From a virus: a DNA stretch of 22,362 nt. Of this stretch, positions 11,722 through 21,771 are shown in pieces. The DNA is taken from positions 1 through 22,362 of IMG/VR virus record IMGVR_UViG_3300025652_000619; one strand, 5' to 3'. The notes beneath the pieces were generated by a model, which had not been told where the DNA came from, searched no databases, and saw only the letters and a list, made by a program, of their open reading frames with translations. Each line of letters begins with the position of its first letter. Position 1 is the first letter of the stretch. The translations under genes and the position numbers were made by a program.

Positions 11722-13421
11722 AAGAAAAATCTATTTACGAAGAACTTGGTGAAGAACGTAAAGAACTTCAGGCTGAAGGTAAGCTACCTCTATGGGTAAC
11801 AACAGCAGCATGGCAAATTCTTAAGGACAAGTACACAACAGATCAATACCCTGATCTGTACTCAATCTATAAAAGAATATCAAGCACAGCAGCGCAGCAC
11901 ATGGACGATGATAAAACACATTGGGAAAAGAAATTCTTTAACCTAATGTGGAATGGTTGGCTTGCTTGCTCAACACCTGTACTTGCTAACATGGGAACTA
12001 ATCGTGGTTGCTCTGTATCTTGTAGTGGTAACTATGTAGGAGATAGTATATATGAATTTTATGATGCACAAAAAGAGGTTGCTGTCCTTTCAAAAAATGG
12101 TTTTGGAACTTCAAGCTACATTGGAGGAATTAGAGAGCGAGGAACTCCTATCAGTGGAGGGGGATTTGCTTCAGGGATACTGCCAGTGCTTAGAGGTTTT
12201 GTCCAATTATCTCGTGATGTATCACAAGGCAACACTCGTAGAGGCGCATGGGCAGGTTATATTGAACTAGATCATGGAGATTTCTGGGAGATAGCTGACC
12301 ATCTAATTAACCACCCTGATGATTGTAACTTAGGTTGGATTGTTAGTAATGATTTTATGGATAGGTTAGACAAAGAAGATGAAGATGCTGTAGCTAGATA
12401 CCAACGAGCTATGAAAGTCAAGATGGTTACAGGCAAAGGCTACTTCTTTTTCGTAGATAAAGTTAATGAAGCTAACCCACCAATGTATGCAGAGCATGGA
12501 TTGAAAGTTAAAGCAAGTAATTTATGCACTGAAATCACACTACATAGTGATGAGTTTCATACGTTTACTTGTGTATTATCGTCAATGAACCTAGCTAAGT
12601 ACGAAGAATGGGTAGATACAGACGCAGTACAGACTGCTATTATATTCCTAGACTGTGTAGCTGAGGAATTTATAAAGCAAGGTCGTGGAATTAAAGGCTT
12701 AGAAAATTCAGTACGTTTTACTGAGTCAGGTAGAGCATTAGGCTTAGGTACACTAGGTTTCCATACTTACCTACAGCAAAACTCAATGGATATTGAAAGC
12801 TATGAAGCATATAACCTTAACCAACGTATGTTTAAAGGCATTAAACAGGAAGCAGTTAAGGCTAGTCAGTGGTTAGCTAAGACTAAGGGAGAACCTAAGT
12901 GGTGTAAGGGTCATGGTGTACGTAATACACACCTACTAGCTATCGCTCCTAATAGTAGCTCTGCACTAGTTTGTGGCAGTGTCTCACAAGGCATTGAGCC
13001 TGTGTATAAGAACGTGTTTGTTCAAGGTAGCCCTGCTGGTGAGATCAATAGGATTAATCCTGTCCTAGTGGATCTGATGAAGGCTAAAGGGGTGTATAGT
13101 GACGAGACAATCAATCAGATTATCAAGGACAATGGTTCAGTACAGCTAGTCGATTGGCTAACTGATGAGGAGAAGGTTGTCTTTAAGACTAGTTTTGAGA
13201 TTAATCAAGAGGTATTGGTACGCCTAGCTAGTGCAAGACAGAAGTATATCTGTCAAGCACAATCACTAAACTTATTCTTCCCTAGTGATACACCAGAGGA
13301 CGAGATAAGTAGGGTACACAAGCTCGCCTTCAAAGATAAATACATAAAATCATTGTACTATCTAAGAAGCGAGGCAGGTGTAAGAGGCAGCAGTGGTGAA
13401 TGTGTCGCATGTGAGGGTTAG
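11715..13421 (+). CDS. nrdA: Ribonucleotide reductase class I, large (R1) subunit
   Basis: This 568-aa protein has the R1 catalytic set: N269, C271 and E273 in ASNLCTE (finger loop, thiyl radical Cys), C103 in VSCSGNY and C286 in TFTCVLSS as the redox pair, a LYYL motif near the end for the radical path (equivalent to E. coli Y730-Y731), and a C-terminal GECVACEG with C563 and C566 for re-reduction. It is much shorter than E. coli NrdA (761 aa) and lacks an N-terminal ATP-cone, so activity is probably not shut off by dATP, as in other phage reductases. AAGGA about 9 nt upstream supports the start. Its TAG overlaps the TAA of the converging structural gene. Confidence 0.96.
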   Translation: MVKEKSIYEELGEERKELQAEGKLPLWVTTAAWQILKDKYTTDQYPDLYSIYKRISSTAAQHMDDDKTHWEKKFFNLMWNGWLACSTPVLANMGTNRGCSVSCSGNYVGDSIYEFYDAQKEVAVLSKNGFGTSSYIGGIRERGTPISGGGFASGILPVLRGFVQLSRDVSQGNTRRGAWAGYIELDHGDFWEIADHLINHPDDCNLGWIVSNDFMDRLDKEDEDAVARYQRAMKVKMVTGKGYFFFVDKVNEANPPMYAEHGLKVKASNLCTEITLHSDEFHTFTCVLSSMNLAKYEEWVDTDAVQTAIIFLDCVAEEFIKQGRGIKGLENSVRFTESGRALGLGTLGFHTYLQQNSMDIESYEAYNLNQRMFKGIKQEAVKASQWLAKTKGEPKWCKGHGVRNTHLLAIAPNSSSALVCGSVSQGIEPVYKNVFVQGSPAGEINRINPVLVDLMKAKGVYSDETINQIIKDNGSVQLVDWLTDEEKVVFKTSFEINQEVLVRLASARQKYICQAQSLNLFFPSDTPEDEISRVHKLAFKDKYIKSLYYLRSEAGVRGSSGECVACEG

Positions 13422-16400
13422 AATAAACCTGTTGGCCTATTTTCTTCAGCAGTTCTAAACTTAGATGCTTCTCTCCTTACATCACCAGCAGCATCATTAG
13501 CCAGTATGTTAATTAAACCACCAACAACAGGTAGTCCTGTTACTATTGAATTTTTTGAATTAAATTCTTCATTAACAAGACCCTCGTAAGCATCTTTAAA
13601 GAATGAGAACGCAGGTAAGGTGGCGTAGTTGCCAGCAGCACCAACTATGTCACCCCTTTGAAGCTGATCAATAGTGTAGTAAGAAGCACCTAGCATCTTT
13701 AATCCAAACTCTCCCATACGATCATCAAAGTTTGTAATCTCAAACCCTTCCATACCATTCTTAAGATAAGCTCGCATCTCACTAACAGATGCTCCAACAA
13801 ATGCTACAGTAGGTAGTAACATAGCCATAGACTTATAGCCTTCAGCTCGTACAGCAGGGTCTTGTGATCTAATAGCCTTGAATGTTTTTCTACCAACAAA
13901 GTTTAACTGGTTAATCATAAACATTTTTAGCGAGTATAACACACGACCATTAGGGTTATCTAAAGATGCTTGTGGTGTTTTAGATAGTGAGATAGGTTGT
14001 GCATCAGATAGCTCATTCCAAATTAATAGTTTAACATTTTCATCAGAAGTATCTCCCTTTTTAAGAGCTGAGATCATACTGTCAAACTCATCGCCATAAG
14101 CAGTCTTATACCTTCTAGCAAGTTTATCAACACCTGCCTTAGTCTGTGCTTGTCGTTTTACATTCTGCCATGTAGCGTTCATGTATACGTTCTTACCTAT
14201 CTGATCCATCTTCTGAAACCCTGAGTACTTCATAAAGAAGTTTAAAGTCTTAGACAGATCTCTAGGATCTGTTGCGATCGACTGGATAGTATCAGCTAAA
14301 CCATAGTCAAGCATATCAAACTCTTTCTTAGATAGTATACCTCTAAACGTATTGATAATACCTTGTGACCACATAGCTAAACCTACGTCAGATAGTTGAA
14401 TTAACGCAGAGAATGGATTAGCAAGAGTCCAAATATAACCTAAGTCTCTAACAAACTTTACTGCTCCAGAAGGGCTTTGCTGGCCCATACCATAACGAGA
14501 ACTAATAACACTATCTACAGCATCAAAAGCACTTGCTGGAAGTGCTGGAGCTTCAGCGTTAAATTTTCTTGTTAAACTTTCTTTAACATCAATTACATTT
14601 AACACGTTATCATTTTTATCTTTTTTAAAAGCTAGGTTTTTTAAACCTAAAAAATTAGCTTGCTCTGTAAGATCAACAGATTTAGTTATATGTTTATATA
14701 AAGCATCTTCTGTGCGTTCATAATACTTAAATAGATTTGGAGTAATGTCATCAGTACTCATAGTCCTTGCTTCAGTAGAAAAAACCCTACCATTTTTATA
14801 ATCTGGTACCTCATTACGAGCTACTCTAGTTAAAAAGCTTGACACTTCTTCTTGAGGAATGTCGTCTAAAGTTTTTGCACCATGATGCTCAAGAAACTTA
14901 TCTTGCATACTACGCATACGAGTAGCGCCAATACGTTTGTCAGAACCTATTGCTTTCATTAAACCATTGTAGTCTTTAACAAGACTAGGCATATAATTTA
15001 TTCGTTTTTTAAATATGCTGGCTGTAGCAGACCCTACTTGTTGAGCTTTAGTTGCTTTACCATCTGGTGTTTTGTACCTAAATACATTACTAAGATCTTC
15101 TTCCATCTCATCAATAACACGCCTAGCATTTTTTACTTGAGCAGCAGCTTTTTCAGCACCAATCTTTTTAGCTAGTATACTAGTAATACCTTCCATGTCT
15201 CCATTACGACTAAACACAAACACTTTAAAAGCATCTTCATCACTTAATTTCTTTAAGCTTGCCATGTAATCTTTCACACCAACATTAGCATCTTTTTTAT
15301 CTACCCTGTTAGCTCGTGCAATAGCCTTCCTATCTGATTCACCAGACAACATATTAAAAAGCTTTCTACTTCTATTCATCTCTGACTTATTTAAGTCAAG
15401 AGCTATCTTAGGCGAGTAGTTTTCTATTACATTTAAAACAGGGATAAGCAGTCGTTCAGTTAGCTGCCTTGTTTTACCTTTTGTTTTTACTAATTCTTCA
15501 GCAGCATCTCTTGTTACTCTAATTACTGTTTGAGCTTCTTCAGCAGTTCTAGGCATTAGCACTTGACGACCAGTAGCAGCCTTTGCTTCATTAACTATTT
15601 CACGAGTATGTCCAAACATTTGCTCAACCATGTCAGGCACTTTATCTTTTGCTGCAATAGCTTCTTCTGTTGTTTTTACTTGTGTTCGAGCAAGGGCAGC
15701 AGACACGTTGGCATCGTCTATAATTTTATTAGCACCTTGCTCTCGAAATAAATTTAACTTGGCTGCTTTCTTTGCGCTATAAACATTAAAACCTTTAGTC
15801 AAAGTACCAGCAGCAACAGCACCTATACCTGTAGATACAGCAGCCCTTGTAAAACTAACATCTCTACCAGAGCCAAGATCATCTGACACTGAATAAGCAC
15901 CACTAAAACCACCACCAAATGCAGCCATCTTAGCTACGCTACCAGTCATACTAGCAGGTAAAGCTATTAAACTTTCAATACCTGCCATAGCTATAAACGC
16001 ACCAAGACCACCAGCAAACCCAGCTTCATCTCTATCAAAAGCAGCAGCAGCTTCAGGATATTTAGCACGTAAGTCTGCATCTTCCCTATCACGAATCATT
16101 TTAACTCTTTCGTTATAAGGAATATCATGCCATTCTTCTTCACCAATACCAAAAACTTCTGAAGGAGCCATGTACGAGTCAGTTACAGAATCCTCCATGA
16201 TAGTATTAAATGCAGCTTGTGATGCAGTCCAAGCATTACCAATCAAACCTTTGTTTTTATAAAAACCATAAGCAAACTTATCTAGTCCATCAGCATCATC
16301 ATTATTTATTGGAACAAAAGTATTAACATCACCAAAACCATAGATAGGTACTAAGTTATTAATAAGCTCTTGCTCTTGCTGCTGGCTCATCTCCTCATCT

Positions 16401-16573
16401 AAAGATTTATTAAAACCCTGTTGCTTTAACAGCTCACCAAAAGTCTCATCTTGATTAGATACAGGAGCTGAGTTAGATACAGGAGCAGGGCTAGGCACAG
16501 AAGTCTCTTGACTTAATGTTGGAACAGGAGATTGTGGAGCTGCTGCTACTGGTGTTGGATCTTGTAATGCCAT
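13418..16573 (-). CDS. Very large internal virion (ejection) protein candidate
   Basis: This 1051-aa protein is the last gene of the minus-strand arm, the usual place of the large internal core protein in podoviruses (T7 gp16 has 1318 aa). The N-terminus is Pro/Ala/Ser-rich and repetitive (PAPVSNSAPVSN). A long Gly/Ala-rich hydrophobic zone (about 186-260) could enter a membrane. The rest is mostly charged and helical, and a second hydrophobic patch (MLLPTVAFVGASV) lies near the C-terminus. I see no lysozyme or transglycosylase motif. The assignment as an ejection protein rests on size, position and composition, so the detailed role is inferred. An AGG-containing weak RBS precedes the ATG at 16573. 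Confidence 0.7.
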   Translation of the reverse strand: MALQDPTPVAAAPQSPVPTLSQETSVPSPAPVSNSAPVSNQDETFGELLKQQGFNKSLDEEMSQQQEQELINNLVPIYGFGDVNTFVPINNDDADGLDKFAYGFYKNKGLIGNAWTASQAAFNTIMEDSVTDSYMAPSEVFGIGEEEWHDIPYNERVKMIRDREDADLRAKYPEAAAAFDRDEAGFAGGLGAFIAMAGIESLIALPASMTGSVAKMAAFGGGFSGAYSVSDDLGSGRDVSFTRAAVSTGIGAVAAGTLTKGFNVYSAKKAAKLNLFREQGANKIIDDANVSAALARTQVKTTEEAIAAKDKVPDMVEQMFGHTREIVNEAKAATGRQVLMPRTAEEAQTVIRVTRDAAEELVKTKGKTRQLTERLLIPVLNVIENYSPKIALDLNKSEMNRSRKLFNMLSGESDRKAIARANRVDKKDANVGVKDYMASLKKLSDEDAFKVFVFSRNGDMEGITSILAKKIGAEKAAAQVKNARRVIDEMEEDLSNVFRYKTPDGKATKAQQVGSATASIFKKRINYMPSLVKDYNGLMKAIGSDKRIGATRMRSMQDKFLEHHGAKTLDDIPQEEVSSFLTRVARNEVPDYKNGRVFSTEARTMSTDDITPNLFKYYERTEDALYKHITKSVDLTEQANFLGLKNLAFKKDKNDNVLNVIDVKESLTRKFNAEAPALPASAFDAVDSVISSRYGMGQQSPSGAVKFVRDLGYIWTLANPFSALIQLSDVGLAMWSQGIINTFRGILSKKEFDMLDYGLADTIQSIATDPRDLSKTLNFFMKYSGFQKMDQIGKNVYMNATWQNVKRQAQTKAGVDKLARRYKTAYGDEFDSMISALKKGDTSDENVKLLIWNELSDAQPISLSKTPQASLDNPNGRVLYSLKMFMINQLNFVGRKTFKAIRSQDPAVRAEGYKSMAMLLPTVAFVGASVSEMRAYLKNGMEGFEITNFDDRMGEFGLKMLGASYYTIDQLQRGDIVGAAGNYATLPAFSFFKDAYEGLVNEEFNSKNSIVTGLPVVGGLINILANDAAGDVRREASKFRTAEENRPTGLF

Positions 16574-16603
16574 AAGTATACCTACTAATTATTTTATTTT
16601 TTA

Positions 16604-17365
16604 TTACTTCTTTTTAACTTCATATGTGCTACCTGTTCTCATATCTTGCATCTCTTTTACTTCGATTGCTTCAGGGTTGTATGACACCTCATCGTTCCAG
16701 AAGTCTCTATTAACCCTAATAACACCTTTTAACACATCATTTTTAACAAGCAATGAAAGAAGCTGAGAGTCAGTAGGTAATGGAGTTTGATTACCTTGTT
16801 TTTGAGATGTTAATATCTTAGCTTTTTCTTGATTTACTCTTTGCATAAGATCTACATAATAAGAGTTTTTATCATAAGTCCCAGAAAATTCATCAACAGG
16901 TAAACCCATATCTTCAAAAGTTTTATTTATAATGTTACCTGCGTTATCTACATCTTGTTTAGATACTTGTTGAGGTATAACAGGCTTCTGCCTTTCTAAA
17001 GCATCTTTACGCATGGTTTCAAACATAGTAACATACTTAGGATCAGCACCTCTTGCAATTAAAGCTAACTTGATTGCTTCAAAATCAGCAGGTTTTGTTG
17101 CTTGAGACATAGCTTGAACAAGCTGTTGCGCTTCAGCCTTGTTTGATTCTGCTATTCTTTCAGCATCAGTCTTAATACCAAGACGCTCACGTAAACCTTC
17201 AGTAAGACCTTGTCCCAAACCAGTACCAATACCAGCACCAAGCTTCCCTAAAGCACTAGTTTGTTCAGCTATATTAGCATCTATTTCTTTTTGTTGTTCA
17301 GCTCGTTCTGCTAAACGCACATCTCTTGGTTGAACACCAAAAATTTCTTCTATCATACCAGCCAT
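16604..17365 (-). CDS. Putative internal virion protein (253 aa)
   Basis: This is a soluble, helical and Gln/Ala-rich protein. A glycine-rich stretch (GKLGAGIGTGLGQGL, about 41-55) resembles a small zipper or loop, flanked by charged helical segments typical of coiled coils. It sits between two other putative core proteins and is followed by the 1051-aa protein after 30 nt, the same order as small-to-large internal proteins in T7-like phages. AGGAA upstream of the ATG at 17365 supports the start. No sequence motif gives function; the structural role is inference from position. Confidence 0.65.
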   Translation of the reverse strand: MAGMIEEIFGVQPRDVRLAERAEQQKEIDANIAEQTSALGKLGAGIGTGLGQGLTEGLRERLGIKTDAERIAESNKAEAQQLVQAMSQATKPADFEAIKLALIARGADPKYVTMFETMRKDALERQKPVIPQQVSKQDVDNAGNIINKTFEDMGLPVDEFSGTYDKNSYYVDLMQRVNQEKAKILTSQKQGNQTPLPTDSQLLSLLVKNDVLKGVIRVNRDFWNDEVSYNPEAIEVKEMQDMRTGSTYEVKKK

Positions 17366-17380
17366 TATAATTTCCTATTA

Positions 17381-18355
17381 TTAGTTGCTTGGGAACATAC
17401 TGTCAAAAGACCAAGAACTACCACCAGAATTTGGATTATACCCAGTGTTATACTGTACTGCCATGCCAGCTACGCCTTCAGGAGATAGGTCAGGTTTTTT
17501 GAAAAAGCCTTTTGCATAATCGCCAGCAATATCGCCAAGACTTGAACCTGCTGAACTAAATAAAGAATCCATAAAACCACCACCACTACTACTAGGTGCA
17601 AATAAGTTTCGACCAGCTTGAGCTGAACCAATCATAGCGTCTGAACGCATCTGTTCTAGTTTAGCACGATTACCAAGTAACTCTTGCTCAAGACCAAATA
17701 CATCTTTAAGAGTACCATATGAAGCACCATAACCACCTAATAGATTTTCTAATCTTTGTTGGTCTGCGCCAGAGCCAAGTATGTATCTTGATTCTTGTCG
17801 TTTAAACTCAGCTTGTTGTTCTGCTTCTCTAAGCCTACGAGCTTCAGGAGCTAACTCTGCTAATGCCCTTGACTGTGCTAGGTTAGTAGCATACATATCA
17901 GGATTAACTAAACCAGTACCAGCTCCAGCACCTAGACCACCACCTGCCAAGCTTAATCCCATACGACCAGTACCAAACATGGTATCTCGCGTATTAATGT
18001 TTTGTTGATTAAACGCAGGTTGCAGTAGTGCAGCTTGTTGATTAAAGATTTCTTGCTCACGCTGTCTAGGATCGCCATACTGATAATCAAATCTAGATAC
18101 AGGGCTTTGTAATTCAGATAAGTACTGACTTAAAAAAGGCTCTGCTTGTTGCTGCCCCTGTGCATACAAACTTTGTAGTTGAGGAGTCAGTGCTGTAGAA
18201 AAGTTATAAGCACCATCTTCTCCTTTTGTTCCTGATGTATTGCCAATAAGGCTAGTGTAAGAATAAGGCTGAAGCTGCGCTTCTTTCATAGCTTGAGGTT
18301 GAGCGACTTTACCACCACCAAATAAGCTGCCACCAATACTGCTTCCAATACCCAT
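17381..18355 (-). CDS. Putative internal core/structural protein (324 aa)
   Basis: The protein has a Gly-rich N-terminus (MGIGSSIGGSLFGGG), a Gln/Ala-rich middle with coiled-coil character (about 60-130 and 165-240), a second Gly-rich loop (LAGGGLGAGAGTG), and a Gly/Ser-rich C-terminal third. This low-complexity Gly/Gln style is common in internal or tail-tip proteins of marine podoviruses. AGGGGA about 10 nt before the ATG at 18355 supports the start. It lies between the fibre-like protein and the next internal protein. Whether it is a core or a tail-tube-associated protein cannot be told from the sequence. Confidence 0.65.
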   Translation of the reverse strand: MGIGSSIGGSLFGGGKVAQPQAMKEAQLQPYSYTSLIGNTSGTKGEDGAYNFSTALTPQLQSLYAQGQQQAEPFLSQYLSELQSPVSRFDYQYGDPRQREQEIFNQQAALLQPAFNQQNINTRDTMFGTGRMGLSLAGGGLGAGAGTGLVNPDMYATNLAQSRALAELAPEARRLREAEQQAEFKRQESRYILGSGADQQRLENLLGGYGASYGTLKDVFGLEQELLGNRAKLEQMRSDAMIGSAQAGRNLFAPSSSGGGFMDSLFSSAGSSLGDIAGDYAKGFFKKPDLSPEGVAGMAVQYNTGYNPNSGGSSWSFDSMFPSN

Positions 18356-18367
18356 TTTATATATCCC

Positions 18368-19237
18368 CTATGAAATTCGTAAAAACATGCTAGTGACTTT
18401 GTAGTCTAATCTCTTGTTTAAGTAGCCCATGATGCGCCAAGTGCCTGTTGGTGTACCACTACTCTGTACAACAATAGCACTGTCACCAGATACGTTTGGA
18501 TTTTCAGCAACACCAGCGTAACGTAAGTTAGAACCAGCAGTAGTTGAGCCAGCATCTAATGAACCATCAGCACCTACATACTCACAAAAAGCATAAGTAC
18601 CAAGAGCACCTAGTTCTTTTGATTGTACTGCAATACCTGTTATACCAGAGCCATCACCAACAAGAGCAGTTGCAGTAAGCGTACCACTTACAGTGGCATT
18701 ACCTGTTACGCTAATAGCTTCAGTTGGAGAAGCAGTACCCACACCCACTCGATTGTTAGCAGTATCTACAGTAAGTGTAGTACCATCTACAGTTAGGTCA
18801 TCAGCTACTACGCTAGTAAACGTACCAGCAGCCTTAGTAGTTCCACCAATTACTGTGTTATCAATAGTACCACCATTAACATCAGCAGTAGTTGCAGTAA
18901 GGTTAGCGACTGTTACACCACCACCATCTGCGATTACAATAGCGTCATCGCCATCTGTATACTCAATAAGTGGTGTGCGTATTGTAGTAGCTGTAACTGC
19001 TGCTGCTGTAGTACTTCCAATAACAGTAGCATCAATAACACCACCATTACAATTAATACTTGGTATAGTGGTAGTGCCAGTAAATGTTGTATTATTTATA
19101 TCAGCTTTAGTATTTACAGCAGTTTGTATTGCGTCAAACTCATCGTCAATCTCTGTACCTTTGACAATCTTGTTAGCGTTGCCAGTAGCCAGTGCATCTT
19201 TAGCTGCAAAGTCTGTTGTTTTAGAATAATTACTCAT
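18368..19237 (-). CDS. Tail fibre-like protein (289 aa)
   Basis: The N-terminus has a motif common at the start of phage fibre proteins (NANKIVKGTEIDDEFDAI, about 20-37). The middle has repeats of beta-strand type: GGVIDATVIGSTT (65-77) and GGTIDNTVIGGTT (122-134), plus VGVGTASPTEAI and VGDGSGITGI, all typical of trimeric fibre or spike shafts. The C-terminal 80 residues form a distinct domain that would bind the receptor or cap the trimer. Its start overlaps the previous stop as TAATG (19235-19239). At 289 aa it is short for a main fibre, so another tip protein may exist. Role in host adsorption is inferred from the architecture. Confidence 0.8.
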   Translation of the reverse strand: MSNYSKTTDFAAKDALATGNANKIVKGTEIDDEFDAIQTAVNTKADINNTTFTGTTTIPSINCNGGVIDATVIGSTTAAAVTATTIRTPLIEYTDGDDAIVIADGGGVTVANLTATTADVNGGTIDNTVIGGTTKAAGTFTSVVADDLTVDGTTLTVDTANNRVGVGTASPTEAISVTGNATVSGTLTATALVGDGSGITGIAVQSKELGALGTYAFCEYVGADGSLDAGSTTAGSNLRYAGVAENPNVSGDSAIVVQSSGTPTGTWRIMGYLNKRLDYKVTSMFLRIS

Positions 19238-20799
19238 TAGATAATCCTACCTTCTTTAGCGTAAACGTCTAGTTTTTGGACGCTTAGTAACGCGCCATCG
19301 ATTGTTGTTTGTATTCCTAGTTGTACTATTGCACCTGTACCTGCTACAGACGAGTCTAGTCTTTCTAAAGAAATACCTAAATTATATTCTGATACTGTTT
19401 CAGCATTAGCTCCATATTCGCTTATACCATATTCAGATACATTTGTTTCTGTTAAAGTAAAAGGAAAACTAAAGTAATTAGCTGTGTAATCAAAACCTGC
19501 TTTGAGTGAAAAGGATTGAGATTGATTTCCAATTACTGTAACTGCTACTCGTTTTAATAATTTATTTTTATTAGGAAACCCTAAGTCAAAATGATTAGTA
19601 AAGTAAGACATTAAGTAACTACTACCATTGTCATTATAGCTTTCGTACTCTGCGATACCATTAGCCTGTGTTAAGTACATTGTCTTAGCTGTAGGGTCAT
19701 ACACGTAATCAGTATGGTCTAAGTTATTCCAAGTAGTGCAACGTAAAGTAGCATCTTCTAATGTACCACGAGTGTCAAATACAAATATCTCTTTAGCTTC
19801 TGGTAAACTAATTAAATAAAATGCTGCCTCTGGGAAGTAACATGATTTAATTAGACTTGAATTGCTTTCTCTGTTTACAATATCCATGAATGTATCTCGT
19901 ACATTCTTAGACAAGTCATTCATTGGCTGTGACTTTTCTTGGACAGTACGTCCTAGTGAACGCAAGCCAGTAGCAGACAAAAAGATAATGTCATCACCTG
20001 TATTCTGTATGCTGTCTCTAGCAATACAACCCACACCAGCAATTACTTCCACTAGCTGTAATGTATTTACATCAAAACCTGCTTGAAAGCTATCGCCATC
20101 AGCAAAAATTGCAATGTGGTTGTTACAAAATATAATTAATCTACCATTATGTTCGCCTAAGCCTGTAATAATATCTTGGCCTTTAGGCAAAACACCAGTA
20201 ATGTTTAGCGTACCAGCACTACCAGTATTCCATTTTGCGCCATTTAGTAGATCACTAAAGTAAACTGTAGTTTTATTATCGTTAGTATCAGCAGCCCATA
20301 AACGACCAAAGGCAGACATAACAATATCTGCTGCTGGAGCTGTACCAGTGTAGTCAGCGTGTTGGTCTATTGATTTAAATTCGTTAGAAGTAGTCTCATT
20401 GGTGTAGTACAGTGGTTTATAACCACGCTGAAAGAAGTACGCCCTGTCATTTAACGTAGCACTAGACCAATTACCAGCAGTAATAGTGTCAGTAGTAGTT
20501 GGTGTGCGTTCTGTTAATGTAGCTAAGCCTGTGTAAAACTTGTCAGCACTCCATGATACTAAAGTGTTAGCACCTACTACGTCTAGAAATGGGTGCATAC
20601 CTTTTAGGTTAGTGCTAGTACCACCAGTAGTAGTACGATATATCCAACCTTTCCTAGCACCTAGTCTACCAAACTCGTCAATCACACAGTTGTTAGCTTC
20701 CAGTGCAAAGCTAGGATTGTTAGCTACACTACTCTCTTGAGTATTTAAACCTAAGAAAGCTGGTGCTACTAGTGATGCTGTTACTAAAGGTTTTGCCAT
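19237..20799 (-). CDS. Tail nozzle-like (tail tubular protein B-type) candidate
   Basis: This 520-aa protein is beta-rich and follows the adaptor gene, which is the gp12 position in T7-like phages (gp12 is 794 aa, so this is shorter). Early segments such as FLGLNTQESS, NNCVIDEFGRLGARKGW and ALEANN fit the opening of nozzle-type proteins, where a short LxxG(V)xxQ and an xxxNxxxD..G...RxG pattern is common. Later parts look like a beta-propeller-like repeat set. The start is TAATG-coupled to the preceding gene, and the stop is TAATG-coupled to the fibre gene. Position and N-terminal pattern support a tail-tube role; no search was run. Confidence 0.7.
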   Translation of the reverse strand: MAKPLVTASLVAPAFLGLNTQESSVANNPSFALEANNCVIDEFGRLGARKGWIYRTTTGGTSTNLKGMHPFLDVVGANTLVSWSADKFYTGLATLTERTPTTTDTITAGNWSSATLNDRAYFFQRGYKPLYYTNETTSNEFKSIDQHADYTGTAPAADIVMSAFGRLWAADTNDNKTTVYFSDLLNGAKWNTGSAGTLNITGVLPKGQDIITGLGEHNGRLIIFCNNHIAIFADGDSFQAGFDVNTLQLVEVIAGVGCIARDSIQNTGDDIIFLSATGLRSLGRTVQEKSQPMNDLSKNVRDTFMDIVNRESNSSLIKSCYFPEAAFYLISLPEAKEIFVFDTRGTLEDATLRCTTWNNLDHTDYVYDPTAKTMYLTQANGIAEYESYNDNGSSYLMSYFTNHFDLGFPNKNKLLKRVAVTVIGNQSQSFSLKAGFDYTANYFSFPFTLTETNVSEYGISEYGANAETVSEYNLGISLERLDSSVAGTGAIVQLGIQTTIDGALLSVQKLDVYAKEGRII

Positions 20800-21134
20800 T
20801 ATGCTGTACTCACTAGGAATGGTGTTTCTTCAACTGTTAAGATACATGATACGCCTGTAGAACCTGCATCACCTGTAATTTGATAACCAGATTCCAGCAT
20901 TACATATCCACCATCTTGCTTTAGTTGTATGTAATCACCTGAACCTAAAGACTTTGAACCTAAGACTGTAATAGTTGCATCATTTTCAATGTTAATATGC
21001 ACACCATTAATTGTAGAACCTGTACCATTAGACACAAATGCTAGTACCCATTTTGCTCTAGTGTTAGGTGGTACTGTATATAAAGTACTTGTAGTTGTAG
21101 GTAAGTTCTCAATCAATATAGTTCTAGCTTTCAT
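20799..21134 (-). CDS. Small beta-rich structural protein candidate (111 aa)
   Basis: I chose the ATG at 21134 (MKARTILIEN) because GAGGAG lies about 10 nt before it; an ATG at 21167 would add 11 residues inside the adaptor gene. The product alternates short hydrophobic beta-strand segments with Gly/Thr turns (LYTVPPNTRAKWVLAFVSN, GDYIQLKQDGGYVMLESG), a jelly-roll-like composition often seen in small capsid decoration, tail or accessory proteins. Its position between adaptor and nozzle favours a tail-associated part. The family is not recognised. Confidence 0.6.
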   Translation of the reverse strand: MKARTILIENLPTTTSTLYTVPPNTRAKWVLAFVSNGTGSTINGVHINIENDATITVLGSKSLGSGDYIQLKQDGGYVMLESGYQITGDAGSTGVSCILTVEETPFLVSTA

Positions 21135-21771
21135 ACCAGATAGTCTCCTCTGGGTGCTTCGCAGCATCTAAGGCAATAGCATCAGCTAGGGCTACGTCAG
21201 ATCTCGCGTAAGCAGATACTGGGTTGACACCCCCATCTTCACCACGCTCCTCTACTGCCATCGCGTAAGCAAGCAGCTCAATAGGTTTGGAGGGTACTTT
21301 GAAGGTGTCTGCATCACCAGATAAATCATCAGTACGAAGAACTACATTAAATCGTAGGTCGTATGCCCCATCAGGTATTGGATAAACGTCTACTTGTGTG
21401 TCACCATCTTGACTAATACCATTAAAGTTATAGTAGTAGGGTGCGCCTTCTTGTGGTGTAGTGTTTAAGAATAAAGAATTAAAAGTATGAGAATCCTTAT
21501 GCTTCATAAAGAAATCATCAGTATCGTTAATAACATCTAATACTGTCATACGATTTAACGAACCATTAAGCTCGTAATTAAATATACCAGTAGATGTTGT
21601 AGCTGATAATGTAGTACGAAGACCAGACCAAGACCATGCGTTTTCTACTGTTTCTTTAGCATCATTAACTAGTACAGCGATAAGTGAAGAATACGCAGAC
21701 TCCTCAGTAGTAGCTACTGTACGCTCACGCAATCGTTTTAATATACTGTTTACTACTTCTAAATATGTCAT
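21124..21771 (-). CDS. Head-to-tail adaptor, T7 gp11-like (tail tubular protein A)
   Basis: The 215-aa protein opens MTYLEVVNSILKRLRE, the helical start characteristic of gp11-like adaptors, and includes NDAKETVENAWSWSGLRTT and a C-terminal helical segment (PIELLAYAMAVEERG) typical of the family; T7 gp11 has 196 aa. It would form the ring joining the portal to the nozzle. I prefer the ATG at 21771, which overlaps the previous stop as TAATG like other junctions on this strand; an ATG two codons upstream (21777) is less likely. The stop lies within the next gene's 5' end, and its own GAGGAG provides the RBS of that gene. Confidence 0.88.
   Translation of the reverse strand: MTYLEVVNSILKRLRERTVATTEESAYSSLIAVLVNDAKETVENAWSWSGLRTTLSATTSTGIFNYELNGSLNRMTVLDVINDTDDFFMKHKDSHTFNSLFLNTTPQEGAPYYYNFNGISQDGDTQVDVYPIPDGAYDLRFNVVLRTDDLSGDADTFKVPSKPIELLAYAMAVEERGEDGGVNPVSAYARSDVALADAIALDAAKHPEETIWYES

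Noticed and set aside
18693-19229. Plus-strand 178-codon frame antisense to the tail fibre gene
   Set aside because: The low-complexity Val/Ser/Thr/Ala product mirrors the repetitive fibre codons on the other strand; there is no RBS or coupling with neighbours.
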